This document shows, piece by piece, positions 1-6,089 of a DNA stretch of 12,042 bases; position 1 is the stretch's first letter; every line of letters begins with the position of its first letter. The translations under genes and the position numbers were made by a program. Below the pieces are notes generated by a model. It ran no database searches. It saw only the letters and a program-made list of their open reading frames with translations, and had not been told where the DNA came from. The stretch is from an uncultured Clostridia bacterium (lineage in GTDB: Bacteria > Bacillota > Clostridia > Oscillospirales > Ruminococcaceae), in assembly GCA_937901465.1 (NCBI GenBank), contig CALGTU010000218.1, forward strand, positions 1 through 12,042, written 5' to 3'.

Positions 1-72
1 TCTCTTTCCGCCAAAGAATAAAGTGCCCATTGGGGTGCTTTATTTTTTTGTATTTAAGGGATTTGAATGGCG
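1..72 (+). repeat. tRNA 3'-end/terminator repeat, copy 1 (window edge)
   Basis: The first 13 bases (TCTCTTTCCGCCA) look like the 3' acceptor strand of a tRNA with discriminator G at 10 and an encoded CCA at 11-13. A G discriminator with the implied GGAAAGA 5' acceptor fits tRNA-Ser, but this identity is inferred. The CCA is followed by an intrinsic terminator and an AT-rich linker, then AAGGGATTTGAATGG. The whole segment recurs 143 bases downstream, differing by one extra T in a T-run and one extra G. Either a true tRNA gene ends here, with its body left of the window, or this is one more unit of a repeat array. The window does not decide between these. Confidence 0.8.
17..50 (+). terminator. 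Intrinsic terminator after the tRNA 3'-end sequence, copy 1
   Basis: AAAGTGCCC (20-28) pairs with GGGTGCTTT (33-41) around a four-base loop. Seven Watson-Crick and two G-T pairs are followed on the plus strand by a run of seven T. The stem extends by further A-T pairs (17-19 with 42-44). It starts a few bases after the CCA, the usual place for a tRNA terminator. Transcription would be on the plus strand, opposite to all protein genes in the window. Confidence 0.75.
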
Positions 73-144
73 AGGTAGTGAATGACAGTCCTGTGGACTG
101 TCAGAGCCGAGCCTGACCGAGCCCGCAGGCGAGAACAAATCCCT
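57..144. repeat. Structured spacer between the two tRNA-end copies, with nested inverted repeats
   Basis: The spacer is bounded by a 9-bp inverted repeat, AGGGATTTG (57-65) and CAAATCCCT (136-144). Inside is a perfect 9-bp hairpin, TGACAGTCC-TGT-GGACTGTCA (83-103). Next comes a G+C-rich stretch with repeated GAGCC motifs and a small GCC-CGCA-GGC stem near 122-131. The right outer arm is part of the tRNA-like T-loop/T-stem sequence, so the left arm is an inverted copy of it. The left arm is present again at 201-209, after the second copy. No reading frame of note lies here. The layout suggests a small structured repeat element. Confidence 0.7.
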
Positions 145-214
145 CTCTTTCCGCCAAAGAATAAAGTGCCCATTGGGGTGCTTTATTTTTTTGTATTTTA
201 AGGGATTTGAATGG
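144..214 (+). repeat. tRNA 3'-end/terminator repeat, copy 2
   Basis: This repeats 1-70 almost exactly. Differences are one additional T in the T-run before AAGGG and an extra G after GAATGG. tRNA-like similarity extends left to about 136 (CAAATCCC, resembling C56 of the T-loop through the 3' T-stem). However the bases before it (GCGAGAA) cannot form the 5' half of a T-arm, so this copy is a tRNA 3' end without a tRNA. Similarity to copy 1 ends at about 214, where the flagellar operon's terminator region begins. Confidence 0.85.
160..193 (+). terminator. Intrinsic terminator inside repeat copy 2
   Basis: This has the same stem-loop and T-run as the terminator at 17-50, shifted by exactly 143 bases with no changes. 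It points along the plus strand, but nothing convincing is transcribed into it except the preceding repeat unit. It therefore looks duplicated along with the tRNA 3' end rather than independently selected here. Confidence 0.65.
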
Positions 215-221
215 GCGAAAC

Positions 222-255
222 AAAAAGGGTAGCAGATTTTCTGCTACCCTTTTTT
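222..255 (-). terminator. Terminator of the flagellar operon (symmetrical, probably bidirectional)
   Basis: AAAAAGGGTAGCAG (222-235) pairs perfectly over 14 bp with CTGCTACCCTTTTT (241-254) around the loop ATTTT. Read on the minus strand, the G+C core is followed by a T-run formed by the A-tract at 222-226, about ten bases after the stop codon of the last flagellar gene. A T-run also follows on the plus strand, so it could stop transcription from both sides. Confidence 0.9.
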
Positions 256-261
256 AAAATA

Positions 262-741
262 TCAAAGTATCTGATCTAACGCTCCACTGCTGAAATTTCC
301 TGAACTTGCAGACTGTTCGATATAATCTATAACCTGTCTTGTTTTTGAAAGGTTTGCGAATTCATCGGCAAGATCGGATTTTTCATACTGCATTAAAAGT
401 TCAAATTCCTTTTCAAGCTTTTCTGTTATATCATAAAGAATTTTCAGTGATGAAAGTTTCTTTGCAAGTTCACCTATATCGCCGCCGTAATCTTTATCAA
501 GACCGCGGAGTCTGAAGATTTCAGAAAGGATTTCTTTTTCTTCGCACCCTGCTATAACAGCGTCTTCTTTTGCGATTATACCCTTTATCTCAAACATAAG
601 TTTGTTTCTTTCGGTAAGATAAGGGAGCAGAGCATCGAAGCTTTCTTCGGTGAGCGAGGCAGTTGCATTTTTATAATCCTGCATTAAATCTATCGATTCA
701 TCAATGAGATTGGATAGAATGATTTTTTCTTCGGCTGTCAT
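262..741 (-). CDS. FliT-like putative flagellar chaperone (last gene of operon)
   Basis: This is a 159-residue, highly charged and apparently all-helical protein with no signal peptide or membrane segment. Its ATG overlaps the fliS stop as ATGA, which implies translational coupling. It occupies the place of fliT in fliD-fliS-fliT operons. A segment near residues 40-54 (YLTERNKLMFEIKGI) resembles the 'ER..L' helix of FliT/FlgN-type export chaperones, followed by a long coiled-coil-like stretch to about residue 140. The last 15 or so residues are Ser/Gly-rich and end in ALDQIL, which looks like a flexible tail with a short hydrophobic motif. By position and fold it probably binds FliD or another late substrate before export. 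That is inference: primary similarity to FliT is weak and I would not name it fliT without a profile search. Confidence 0.7.
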   Translation of the reverse strand: MTAEEKIILSNLIDESIDLMQDYKNATASLTEESFDALLPYLTERNKLMFEIKGIIAKEDAVIAGCEEKEILSEIFRLRGLDKDYGGDIGELAKKLSSLKILYDITEKLEKEFELLMQYEKSDLADEFANLSKTRQVIDYIEQSASSGNFSSGALDQIL

Positions 742-1109
742 TGCGGACTCCTTTTGTTTATTTCGGTGAAGGTTTCTTTGAGTTCTCTGAAGAAAGGAAT
801 TACTTCCTTTATAATTTCGATATCTTTTTTCATATTAGCCTCAACAAGTCTTTTATGCATATAGTCATAAAGTGCGCCAAGACTTTCTGAAATCTCATAT
901 TTTGTCTTTAAAGAACTATCAAGAGTTGCGATTATATTCTGTGCCTTCATGATAGAGTTATGAGCTTTGGGAAGATCTTTGTTCTCTATAAAATAAACTG
1001 CTTTGCTGAGTTCTGTTTCGCCTTTTTCATAAAGAGCGATAAGAATCTGGGCAGGAGTCATTGTACTGATGCTTTGCTGAACTATTTTCTGATAAGGATT
1101 ATGCATCAT
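738..1109 (-). CDS. fliS: Flagellin-specific export chaperone FliS
   Basis: The product is 123 residues, the usual FliS length. The start MMHNPYQKIVQQSISTMTPAQILIALYEK is typical in shape: a short N-terminal cap with N-P-Y, then a T-P-x-x-L-I-x-x-L-Y-x-x helix. Middle residues around 42-62 (KAHNSIMKAQNIIATLDSSL) match the family's second helix, with the A-x-x-I-I-x-x-L motif. FliS is a cytosolic four-helix chaperone that holds unpolymerised flagellin and delivers it to the FlhA export gate. A GGAGG site lies nine bases before the first of two adjacent ATG codons, which favours that start. It sits 19 bases after fliD and overlaps the next gene. Its partner flagellin is not encoded in this window. 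Confidence 0.95.
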   Translation of the reverse strand: MMHNPYQKIVQQSISTMTPAQILIALYEKGETELSKAVYFIENKDLPKAHNSIMKAQNIIATLDSSLKTKYEISESLGALYDYMHKRLVEANMKKDIEIIKEVIPFFRELKETFTEINKRSPQ

Positions 1110-1128
1110 TTTAAACTACCTCCGAAAA

Positions 1129-3687
1129 TTATGCTTGTGGTGTGAACATTCCTGCAATAGAATTGTAGTTTGCAGTATAGGTTTCAAGAGTTGTGAAACG
1201 CTTCCAGTATTTATTGAGATCGCTTTCATAACGCGCTTTAAGGTTATCTATCATTTCCTGATAGTTTTTAAGCTGATCTGAAATACTGTTCTTCGATGCG
1301 GTTGATGATCCTTCCATTCCCGCAAGAAGAGTAAACTTTCCGTAACCCTTTGATTTTGATGTTGAAACAGCACTGTTAAGAACCTTTTCAACCTTTGCTG
1401 CAAGACCGTTTTCAGAATCTGTGAAGAAATCAGAAACCACATCGGGATTTTCTTCAAGAGCTGCTCTTAAAGCTTCTTCATCAAGTTCAAGCTTTCCGTT
1501 ATCCTGCCAGTTGTCAGATTCCTTTATGCCTATGCTTTCGAGTGAGAAACCTTCAGCTGTTCTGAAATTAAGGGCGTTTCTGATAGAAGAAAGGAATGAA
1601 TCAAGGTCTTTATCCTGATAAAGAAGACCTGTTTTTGCCTTCTTGTTCCATTCTTCGATTTCCTTATCAGACATTTCTGCTTTCTGCTCTTCTGTAAGAG
1701 GATCAAAATAACTGCCCTTTGATTTGGGTCTTGATGTTGAGATTTCTTTATCGATATCGGCAATGAGTTTATTATATTCATCAACGAATTTTACTATTGT
1801 ATCAAACGCCTTTGATGTATCTCTTGTAACATCTGTTGTAACCGCGTTATCTTCGCTTATAGCAGCCGCTTCAGCGTCTGTGAGGTTGCCGAAATTGATT
1901 GTAACGCCGTTTACTTCGATTGAGTTTGTAGCGCTTGTAACAGTTGTTCCGTTTATTGTAGCGATAGCGTTCTGTCCTGAAACTGTGATTTCATTTGAAG
2001 AAACACCGCTGTATGTTGCTGGGTCTGAAAGGGTTGCATAATCTGTTCCGAAAATCTTTTCTGCAAAAGCTGTATCTGATGATGTTACTGCTGCGTTTGC
2101 AATGATAGTTCCGTTTTCAAGGTCAACACTTCCGACGCCTGCGTTTTCAAGTGCGGATTTGATATCGCCTAAAGTTGTTGTGTCATCAATAGTAATATCT
2201 ACTGAACCTACTGTAAAGCTTCCTTCTCCGAAAACATCCGCTGCTTTTTTATCGGCTGTTATTTCGTTTGAAGAATTGCTTTCATTGAAGCCTAATGCTG
2301 TGATGAAATTATCACTTTCTTCGCTGCCTGATGAAGCAATTGAAACTGAGCTGCCTGCTTTTGTTGGAGTAAGGGAAATTTCTCCTGTTTCTTTATTGAG
2401 TGTGAATGTTGCTTCGCCCTTTATTTTAGATGCCGCAAGGCCCTGATTAAGAGCGGCAACAAATTTTTCAGCTGCAGTCTTTGCTCCGTCCTTAGACATA
2501 TCTTCATCATCAACAAAATCATAGATTTTACCTGATGTATCTGCTGTAGGAACGAGAACATCGGCTTCTTTGCCGTTTATTGTTATTTTATATGATGCTG
2601 TTTTGAATGAATTGAAATCCGCGTCATCAGCGATAGTTGCAGAGAGTTTGCCCTGTTTGAATGATGCTGATGAAATACCGCCACCGCCTATTCCGAGGCC
2701 GAATGCAGAAAGAAGGTTGCCTGAAGTCTGCTTTATGGTTACATTTGCGTTTGCACCTGTTTCTGTTGATGAAATAACAAATTTCTGTGAGAATTCATCA
2801 AACGACATTTTAGCGCCGACTTTTGCTTCGTTTACTGCGTTTACTATATCGTTTATCTTTGCATCCTTGCCGAAAGAGAATGATTTTCCGTTTATTTCAA
2901 ACGAGAAATTATCTCCTACAAGGGCTGTTTTAAGGTTAAGGTCTGAAAGTTTGTGTGTTCCTCTTATCTTGTTTGAAACGCCGTCGCCTTCAATGCCTAT
3001 TGCCTTGAGTGATTCTGTCTGCTTTGCGATTTTATCACTTGAAGCAAGATCGCTATAAGTGTTCTTAGCTGCCTGAATAACGAATTTATGTGAAATTCCA
3101 TCGCTTGTTTCATAAGCGATATTTCCGTTTGCATAAGTAAAACCTTCGCCGAAATTCTTTTTAATTTCAGACATAAAGCTTTCTTTGCTGTTAAATGTTA
3201 TATCCTTAGCGAGTCCGTCAAGGCTTACATTTACTGAATATTCTGTGCTTCCGTCAAGATTTTCAAGGTTAATACCCGCACCTGCTGTGAGCGCTGATGA
3301 TGATGAAATTTCAGCTTTTTTTGCAAGCTGAGAAATATTTGTAAGTGAAATGCTTCCCGCCTGTGATGAATTTGAAGCGGTTGCTGTAATCTTGTTATGA
3401 CTTGTTTTCGCTGAATAGTTTTTGAAAAGTGAGGGCAATTTAATGCAACTTGACTTTGAAGAAATATCGAAAAAGTTATTCTGGAAAGAAGTCATTTTTG
3501 TCATAAGACTTCTGTATGCTTCCTGCTTCCAGCTGAGTGTATCGTATTTCTGCTGCTGTCTGTTAAGTCTTGACTTTGATGTTGTAGCCATAGCCTTAAC
3601 GAGCGATTCTGTATCAAGGCCTGTTGCAAAGCCGCCCATTCTTAATCCCGAAAAGAGAGAAGAAGTTGAATTAGTTGAATCTGACAT
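1129..3687 (-). CDS. fliD: Flagellar filament cap protein FliD (hook-associated protein 2), enlarged
   Basis: FliD caps the growing filament and directs flagellin folding outside the cell. The N-terminal domain is recognisable from about residue 17 (MGGFATGLDTESLVKAMA), with the coiled helix QKYDTLSWKQEAYRSL after it. The C-terminal FliD domain starts near 575 with ATINGTTV...NSIEVNGVTINF. It continues through FDTIVKFVDEYNKLIADI (628-645), LTEEQKAEMSDKEIEEWNKKAKTGLL and the final helix before TPQA. At 852 residues it is much longer than the roughly 450-550 usual in Bacillus. The extra length is a central region (about 145-550) of several related beta-rich modules. No signal peptide is present, as expected for type III export. 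AGGAGG precedes the ATG, and the csrA stop lies only 12 bases upstream. Confidence 0.95.
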   Translation of the reverse strand: MSDSTNSTSSLFSGLRMGGFATGLDTESLVKAMATTSKSRLNRQQQKYDTLSWKQEAYRSLMTKMTSFQNNFFDISSKSSCIKLPSLFKNYSAKTSHNKITATASNSSQAGSISLTNISQLAKKAEISSSSALTAGAGINLENLDGSTEYSVNVSLDGLAKDITFNSKESFMSEIKKNFGEGFTYANGNIAYETSDGISHKFVIQAAKNTYSDLASSDKIAKQTESLKAIGIEGDGVSNKIRGTHKLSDLNLKTALVGDNFSFEINGKSFSFGKDAKINDIVNAVNEAKVGAKMSFDEFSQKFVISSTETGANANVTIKQTSGNLLSAFGLGIGGGGISSASFKQGKLSATIADDADFNSFKTASYKITINGKEADVLVPTADTSGKIYDFVDDEDMSKDGAKTAAEKFVAALNQGLAASKIKGEATFTLNKETGEISLTPTKAGSSVSIASSGSEESDNFITALGFNESNSSNEITADKKAADVFGEGSFTVGSVDITIDDTTTLGDIKSALENAGVGSVDLENGTIIANAAVTSSDTAFAEKIFGTDYATLSDPATYSGVSSNEITVSGQNAIATINGTTVTSATNSIEVNGVTINFGNLTDAEAAAISEDNAVTTDVTRDTSKAFDTIVKFVDEYNKLIADIDKEISTSRPKSKGSYFDPLTEEQKAEMSDKEIEEWNKKAKTGLLYQDKDLDSFLSSIRNALNFRTAEGFSLESIGIKESDNWQDNGKLELDEEALRAALEENPDVVSDFFTDSENGLAAKVEKVLNSAVSTSKSKGYGKFTLLAGMEGSSTASKNSISDQLKNYQEMIDNLKARYESDLNKYWKRFTTLETYTANYNSIAGMFTPQA

Positions 3688-3699
3688 ATTTTATCCTCC

Positions 3700-3930
3700 T
3701 CACTTAGTATTTTTCATTTTAAGAAGCTGTTCCATAACGTCCTTTGAAAGAACTTCTGCCGCAGCAACGTTCTGTTTTTCTGTGTTGAAAAGTTCTTCAC
3801 GGACAATTCTGACATCCTTGGGGGCTTCTATGCCTATTTTTACTCTGTCCTTGCCGACATCAAGAACTTTTATTACGATATTATCGGCAATAACAATGCC
3901 TTCATCTGTTTTTCTTGTAACTACTAACAT
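3700..3930 (-). CDS. csrA: Translational regulator CsrA
   Basis: CsrA is a dimeric RNA-binding protein that blocks ribosome binding at GGA-containing leaders; in Bacillus its main target is flagellin mRNA. The 76-residue protein begins MLVVTRKTDEGIVIADNI. It keeps the core IGIEAPKDVRIVREEL, with the RNA-contacting Arg at residue 44 as in E. coli CsrA. A tail beyond residue 50 makes it longer than the 61-residue E. coli form and close to the Bacillus form, whose C-terminal extension is where FliW binds. The start ATG shares one base with the fliW stop (TGATG), with GGGGAGG just upstream inside fliW, so the pair is translationally coupled. fliD follows after 12 bases. Confidence 0.96.
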   Translation of the reverse strand: MLVVTRKTDEGIVIADNIVIKVLDVGKDRVKIGIEAPKDVRIVREELFNTEKQNVAAAEVLSKDVMEQLLKMKNTK

Positions 3931-4385
3931 CAGTCATCCTCCCCTTCATTGAAAAGAGGATAGCGGATTTCATAATCTGCATCGAGAATGATCTGTGTCG
4001 CTGTCATCTTTGTTTTATTAACAACAATGGGGCTTTTCATATTGACTGTTGTTTTCTTGAATTCTCCGCCTGGGATTGATGCTATAACAACGAGGCAGAG
4101 TTCGTCGCCGTCTTCATAAGAAATGATTTCACGGTCTTCTGCGTCAAGGTCAACATTATAACCGGGTATGATATCAAATGGATTATAGACTATAAAACAA
4201 AGGGATTTCTTTTCAACCGACTGTAACCACATTGGGTAAATGCCTTCGCCTAAAGGACTTAAAACGACAAACTGTCTTTCTTCTTCAAATGCATATATTC
4301 CACGGGGGAAAGTTATAATGCTTTCTCTTGTTATTTCAGCTGTTCCTAAATCTCTTGTTTCAAGAGTAATAAGCTCTGTGTTCAT
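3930..4385 (-). CDS. fliW: Flagellar assembly factor FliW (CsrA antagonist)
   Basis: The 151-residue protein shows FliW family signatures in order. These are ITFPRGIYAFEEERQFVVL (about 24-42), P-MWLQSVEKKSLCFIVYNPF (51-70), the acidic D-AEDRE segment, LCLVVIASIP and NMKSPIVVNKTKMTATQIIL near the C-terminus. FliW binds CsrA or flagellin. When flagellin is exported, free FliW sequesters CsrA and relieves repression of flagellin translation. The adjacent and overlapping csrA supports the assignment. The start is the ATG after the A/G-rich AAAAGGAAAAGG, a weaker ribosome binding site than those of its neighbours. The preceding gene ends 46 bases upstream. Confidence 0.95.
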   Translation of the reverse strand: MNTELITLETRDLGTAEITRESIITFPRGIYAFEEERQFVVLSPLGEGIYPMWLQSVEKKSLCFIVYNPFDIIPGYNVDLDAEDREIISYEDGDELCLVVIASIPGGEFKKTTVNMKSPIVVNKTKMTATQIILDADYEIRYPLFNEGEDD

Positions 4386-4431
4386 AATGTTTTACCTTTT
4401 CCTTTTAGAATTATGGTTTATTCCCCTTGTA

Positions 4432-4974
4432 TCAATCTTCTTTTCCGATAGGAATAACTATAGGATCGCCTACATATTCAATCTTTACTTCGGGGAACTG
4501 TTCAACCGTTATATCAATGCTTCCGGGAGTGAATTCAAATCCTACTGTATCGGGTTCGAATTTCATTCCGAGCTGTTCTGCTGAATAGTTAAGGTTAAGA
4601 GTTCCGTTGTTCCATGACATATTGTTTTCTCTTACGCTTGCAACTTTCTGCATAACATCGTTTAAATTGCTGTTCTGATAGATTTCTTCAAGTTCGCCTG
4701 TTTTTGAAACAAGTTCTGTGTTCTGTGAAACAGGGGGTTTTGAAATTTTTGCTACCGCATTATATGAAAGTTCGATTTTAGAATCGCTTGACTGAACAAA
4801 AACATCCGTGTTTCTGGAGTTTTCCATCAAAGCTCTCATTTCAGCAGGAGATTTTATCGGGTTTGCTGTTGCTGTCGGAGCTGCGGTTTTATCTATGGGT
4901 GATAACTGTGCGTGGTTTACCGATATATCAAGTTTTATCGGGATATTAGTGATTTCGAGTAACTGGCCGCTCAT
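4432..4974 (-). CDS. DUF6470 family protein (YviE-like) of the flagellar operon
   Basis: This 180-residue protein has no signal peptide or membrane segment. It begins MSGQLLEITNIPIKLDISVN, has a Pro/Ala-rich linker around residues 27-42, and ends with a beta-rich part containing FEFTPGSIDITVEQFP, VKIEYVGDP and a final I-V-I-P. Position between flgL and fliW, the N-terminal 'I-PI-L-I' motif and the C-terminal 'V-IEY-GDP' motif match Bacillus YviE (DUF6470). The molecular role of the family is not known to me. Its fixed place beside the FliW/CsrA switch and the hook-filament junction genes suggests a part in late assembly or its control. The start is supported by AAAGGAG at normal spacing. The 54-base gap from flgL is the widest in the operon. 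Confidence 0.8.
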   Translation of the reverse strand: MSGQLLEITNIPIKLDISVNHAQLSPIDKTAAPTATANPIKSPAEMRALMENSRNTDVFVQSSDSKIELSYNAVAKISKPPVSQNTELVSKTGELEEIYQNSNLNDVMQKVASVRENNMSWNNGTLNLNYSAEQLGMKFEPDTVGFEFTPGSIDITVEQFPEVKIEYVGDPIVIPIGKED

Positions 4975-5028
4975 AAATCATTCTCCTTTCCTTAGTTAAA
5001 TGAATTTATTTTATGCTGTTGTTTGTGT

Positions 5029-6069
5029 TTACATAAAGTCCCATATGCTGTTGGGAATTACCTTTGAGCTCATCGAAAGAACCGCGTTATATGAAGCATC
5101 AAGTGAATTCCATTCTGTGATTGCTTTTGCGAGGTCTTCTTCCGACATTCCTTCAAGGTTGAGCTGTGCTTCTGAAAGGTTATAATCATATTCTTCAAGT
5201 CTTGTGATATTATAATCAACAGTTTCCTGCTTAACGCCAAGACCTGTGATTCCTGTAAGGATTGTTGACTGATTTTTATGAAGTGCATCGAGCATTGCGT
5301 TCAGTTTGTCAACATCACAATCTTCTGCAGCATCAGCTGCGTCATAAATCATCTGAATGAAGTTGTTTGAGAAAGTATATTCATTTCCCGCAGCACTCTT
5401 GAATGTGCTTTCTCCACATCCTGTAAGTTCAGCGCCGTTGAGCGAAATATCCATCGCTGTATCGGGGTCAACGTTTCCGTCGGCATCGTATTTTATTCCT
5501 ATTCCTATATCAGAATAGATAGGCTTTGAATAGGGGAAATCCTTGGGGTTATCAAATGCGTTTACATCTTCGCCGTTATAAAGAACTACTGTTCTGTCGC
5601 CGTCCTGTCTTGTTGTGAAAGGAAGAACGCCTTCGCTGTTGTTTGTTCCGCCGAACATTCTTCTGTCGGCATAGTCGCCGTTCATTGTTTTGATGAGGTC
5701 ATCGGCGATTCCTCTGAGTTCGTGTGCTAAAATCTGTCTTTCTTCGGTATTGGCTGAAGGGTCGTTACAAGCCATTTCAACCTTTACTATAACATTTTTA
5801 CATACATCGTTAACGTCTTCTCGAAGAACCGATTCAGCAGTTCTCATAAACTGCTTTATCGAAGAAAGGTTTGACTGATATGTGTCTACATCAGCCATAG
5901 ATTTTCTTACCGCAAGTGCTCTTGCTGCCGATATAGGATTTTCAGATGCTCTTGTGAATTTTCTCTGAGCTGATATTTTGTTCATAAGGTCTGTCATAGA
6001 ACGGAGATTATTGCTGTAATTTCTGTTATACATTCTATTGACAGTACTATTGGTTACTCTTGATACCAT
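5029..6069 (-). CDS. flgL: Hook-filament junction protein FlgL (HAP3)
   Basis: The product is 346 residues. The flagellin-like N-terminal D0/D1 helices are visible: MVSRVTNSTVNRMYNRNYSNNL, then SAQRKFTRASENPISAARAL (about 34-53), where the (S/E)-x-P-x-x-A-x-x-A signature is typical of FlgL. N-terminal helices continue to GIADDLIKTMNGDYADRRMFGG. The C-terminal helix pair includes NYNITRLEEYDYNLSEAQLNLEGM and ends in SSKVIPNSIWDFM. FlgL forms the second junction ring between hook and filament. It has no cleavable signal, in keeping with type III export. GGAGAG precedes the ATG, and flgK ends 20 bases upstream. Four cysteines are present, unusual for an exported axial protein. The middle region (about 140-260) is variable. 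Confidence 0.93.
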   Translation of the reverse strand: MVSRVTNSTVNRMYNRNYSNNLRSMTDLMNKISAQRKFTRASENPISAARALAVRKSMADVDTYQSNLSSIKQFMRTAESVLREDVNDVCKNVIVKVEMACNDPSANTEERQILAHELRGIADDLIKTMNGDYADRRMFGGTNNSEGVLPFTTRQDGDRTVVLYNGEDVNAFDNPKDFPYSKPIYSDIGIGIKYDADGNVDPDTAMDISLNGAELTGCGESTFKSAAGNEYTFSNNFIQMIYDAADAAEDCDVDKLNAMLDALHKNQSTILTGITGLGVKQETVDYNITRLEEYDYNLSEAQLNLEGMSEEDLAKAITEWNSLDASYNAVLSMSSKVIPNSIWDFM

Positions 6070-6089
6070 TTCAATCTCTCCTTAAAGAA

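Noticed and set aside
1..214. CRISPR array
   Set aside because: Only two copies, about 70 bases long, with a tRNA end and a terminator inside; repeat and spacer sizes do not fit.
1..214. attL/attR flanking an integrated mobile element
   Set aside because: The direct repeats resemble attachment sites, but only 73 bases lie between them and no integrase or other gene is present; kept only as a possible micro-element or scar.
1754..1780. Sigma-D-like -10 box (GCCGATAT, minus strand) inside fliD
   Set aside because: The sequence 15 bases upstream is TGAA rather than TAAA, and it lies within coding sequence far from any start codon.
2570..3058. Long open plus-strand frame opposite fliD (similar ones at 3422-3952, 1724-2446 and 7624-8022)
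   Set aside because: They lie antisense to well-supported genes, have no ribosome binding sites, and their composition is what the reverse strand of Ser/Thr/Glu-rich coding sequence gives.
5908..5934. GCCGATAT on the plus strand inside flgL
   Set aside because: The -35 position reads TACC and no plus-strand gene follows; chance match in coding sequence.
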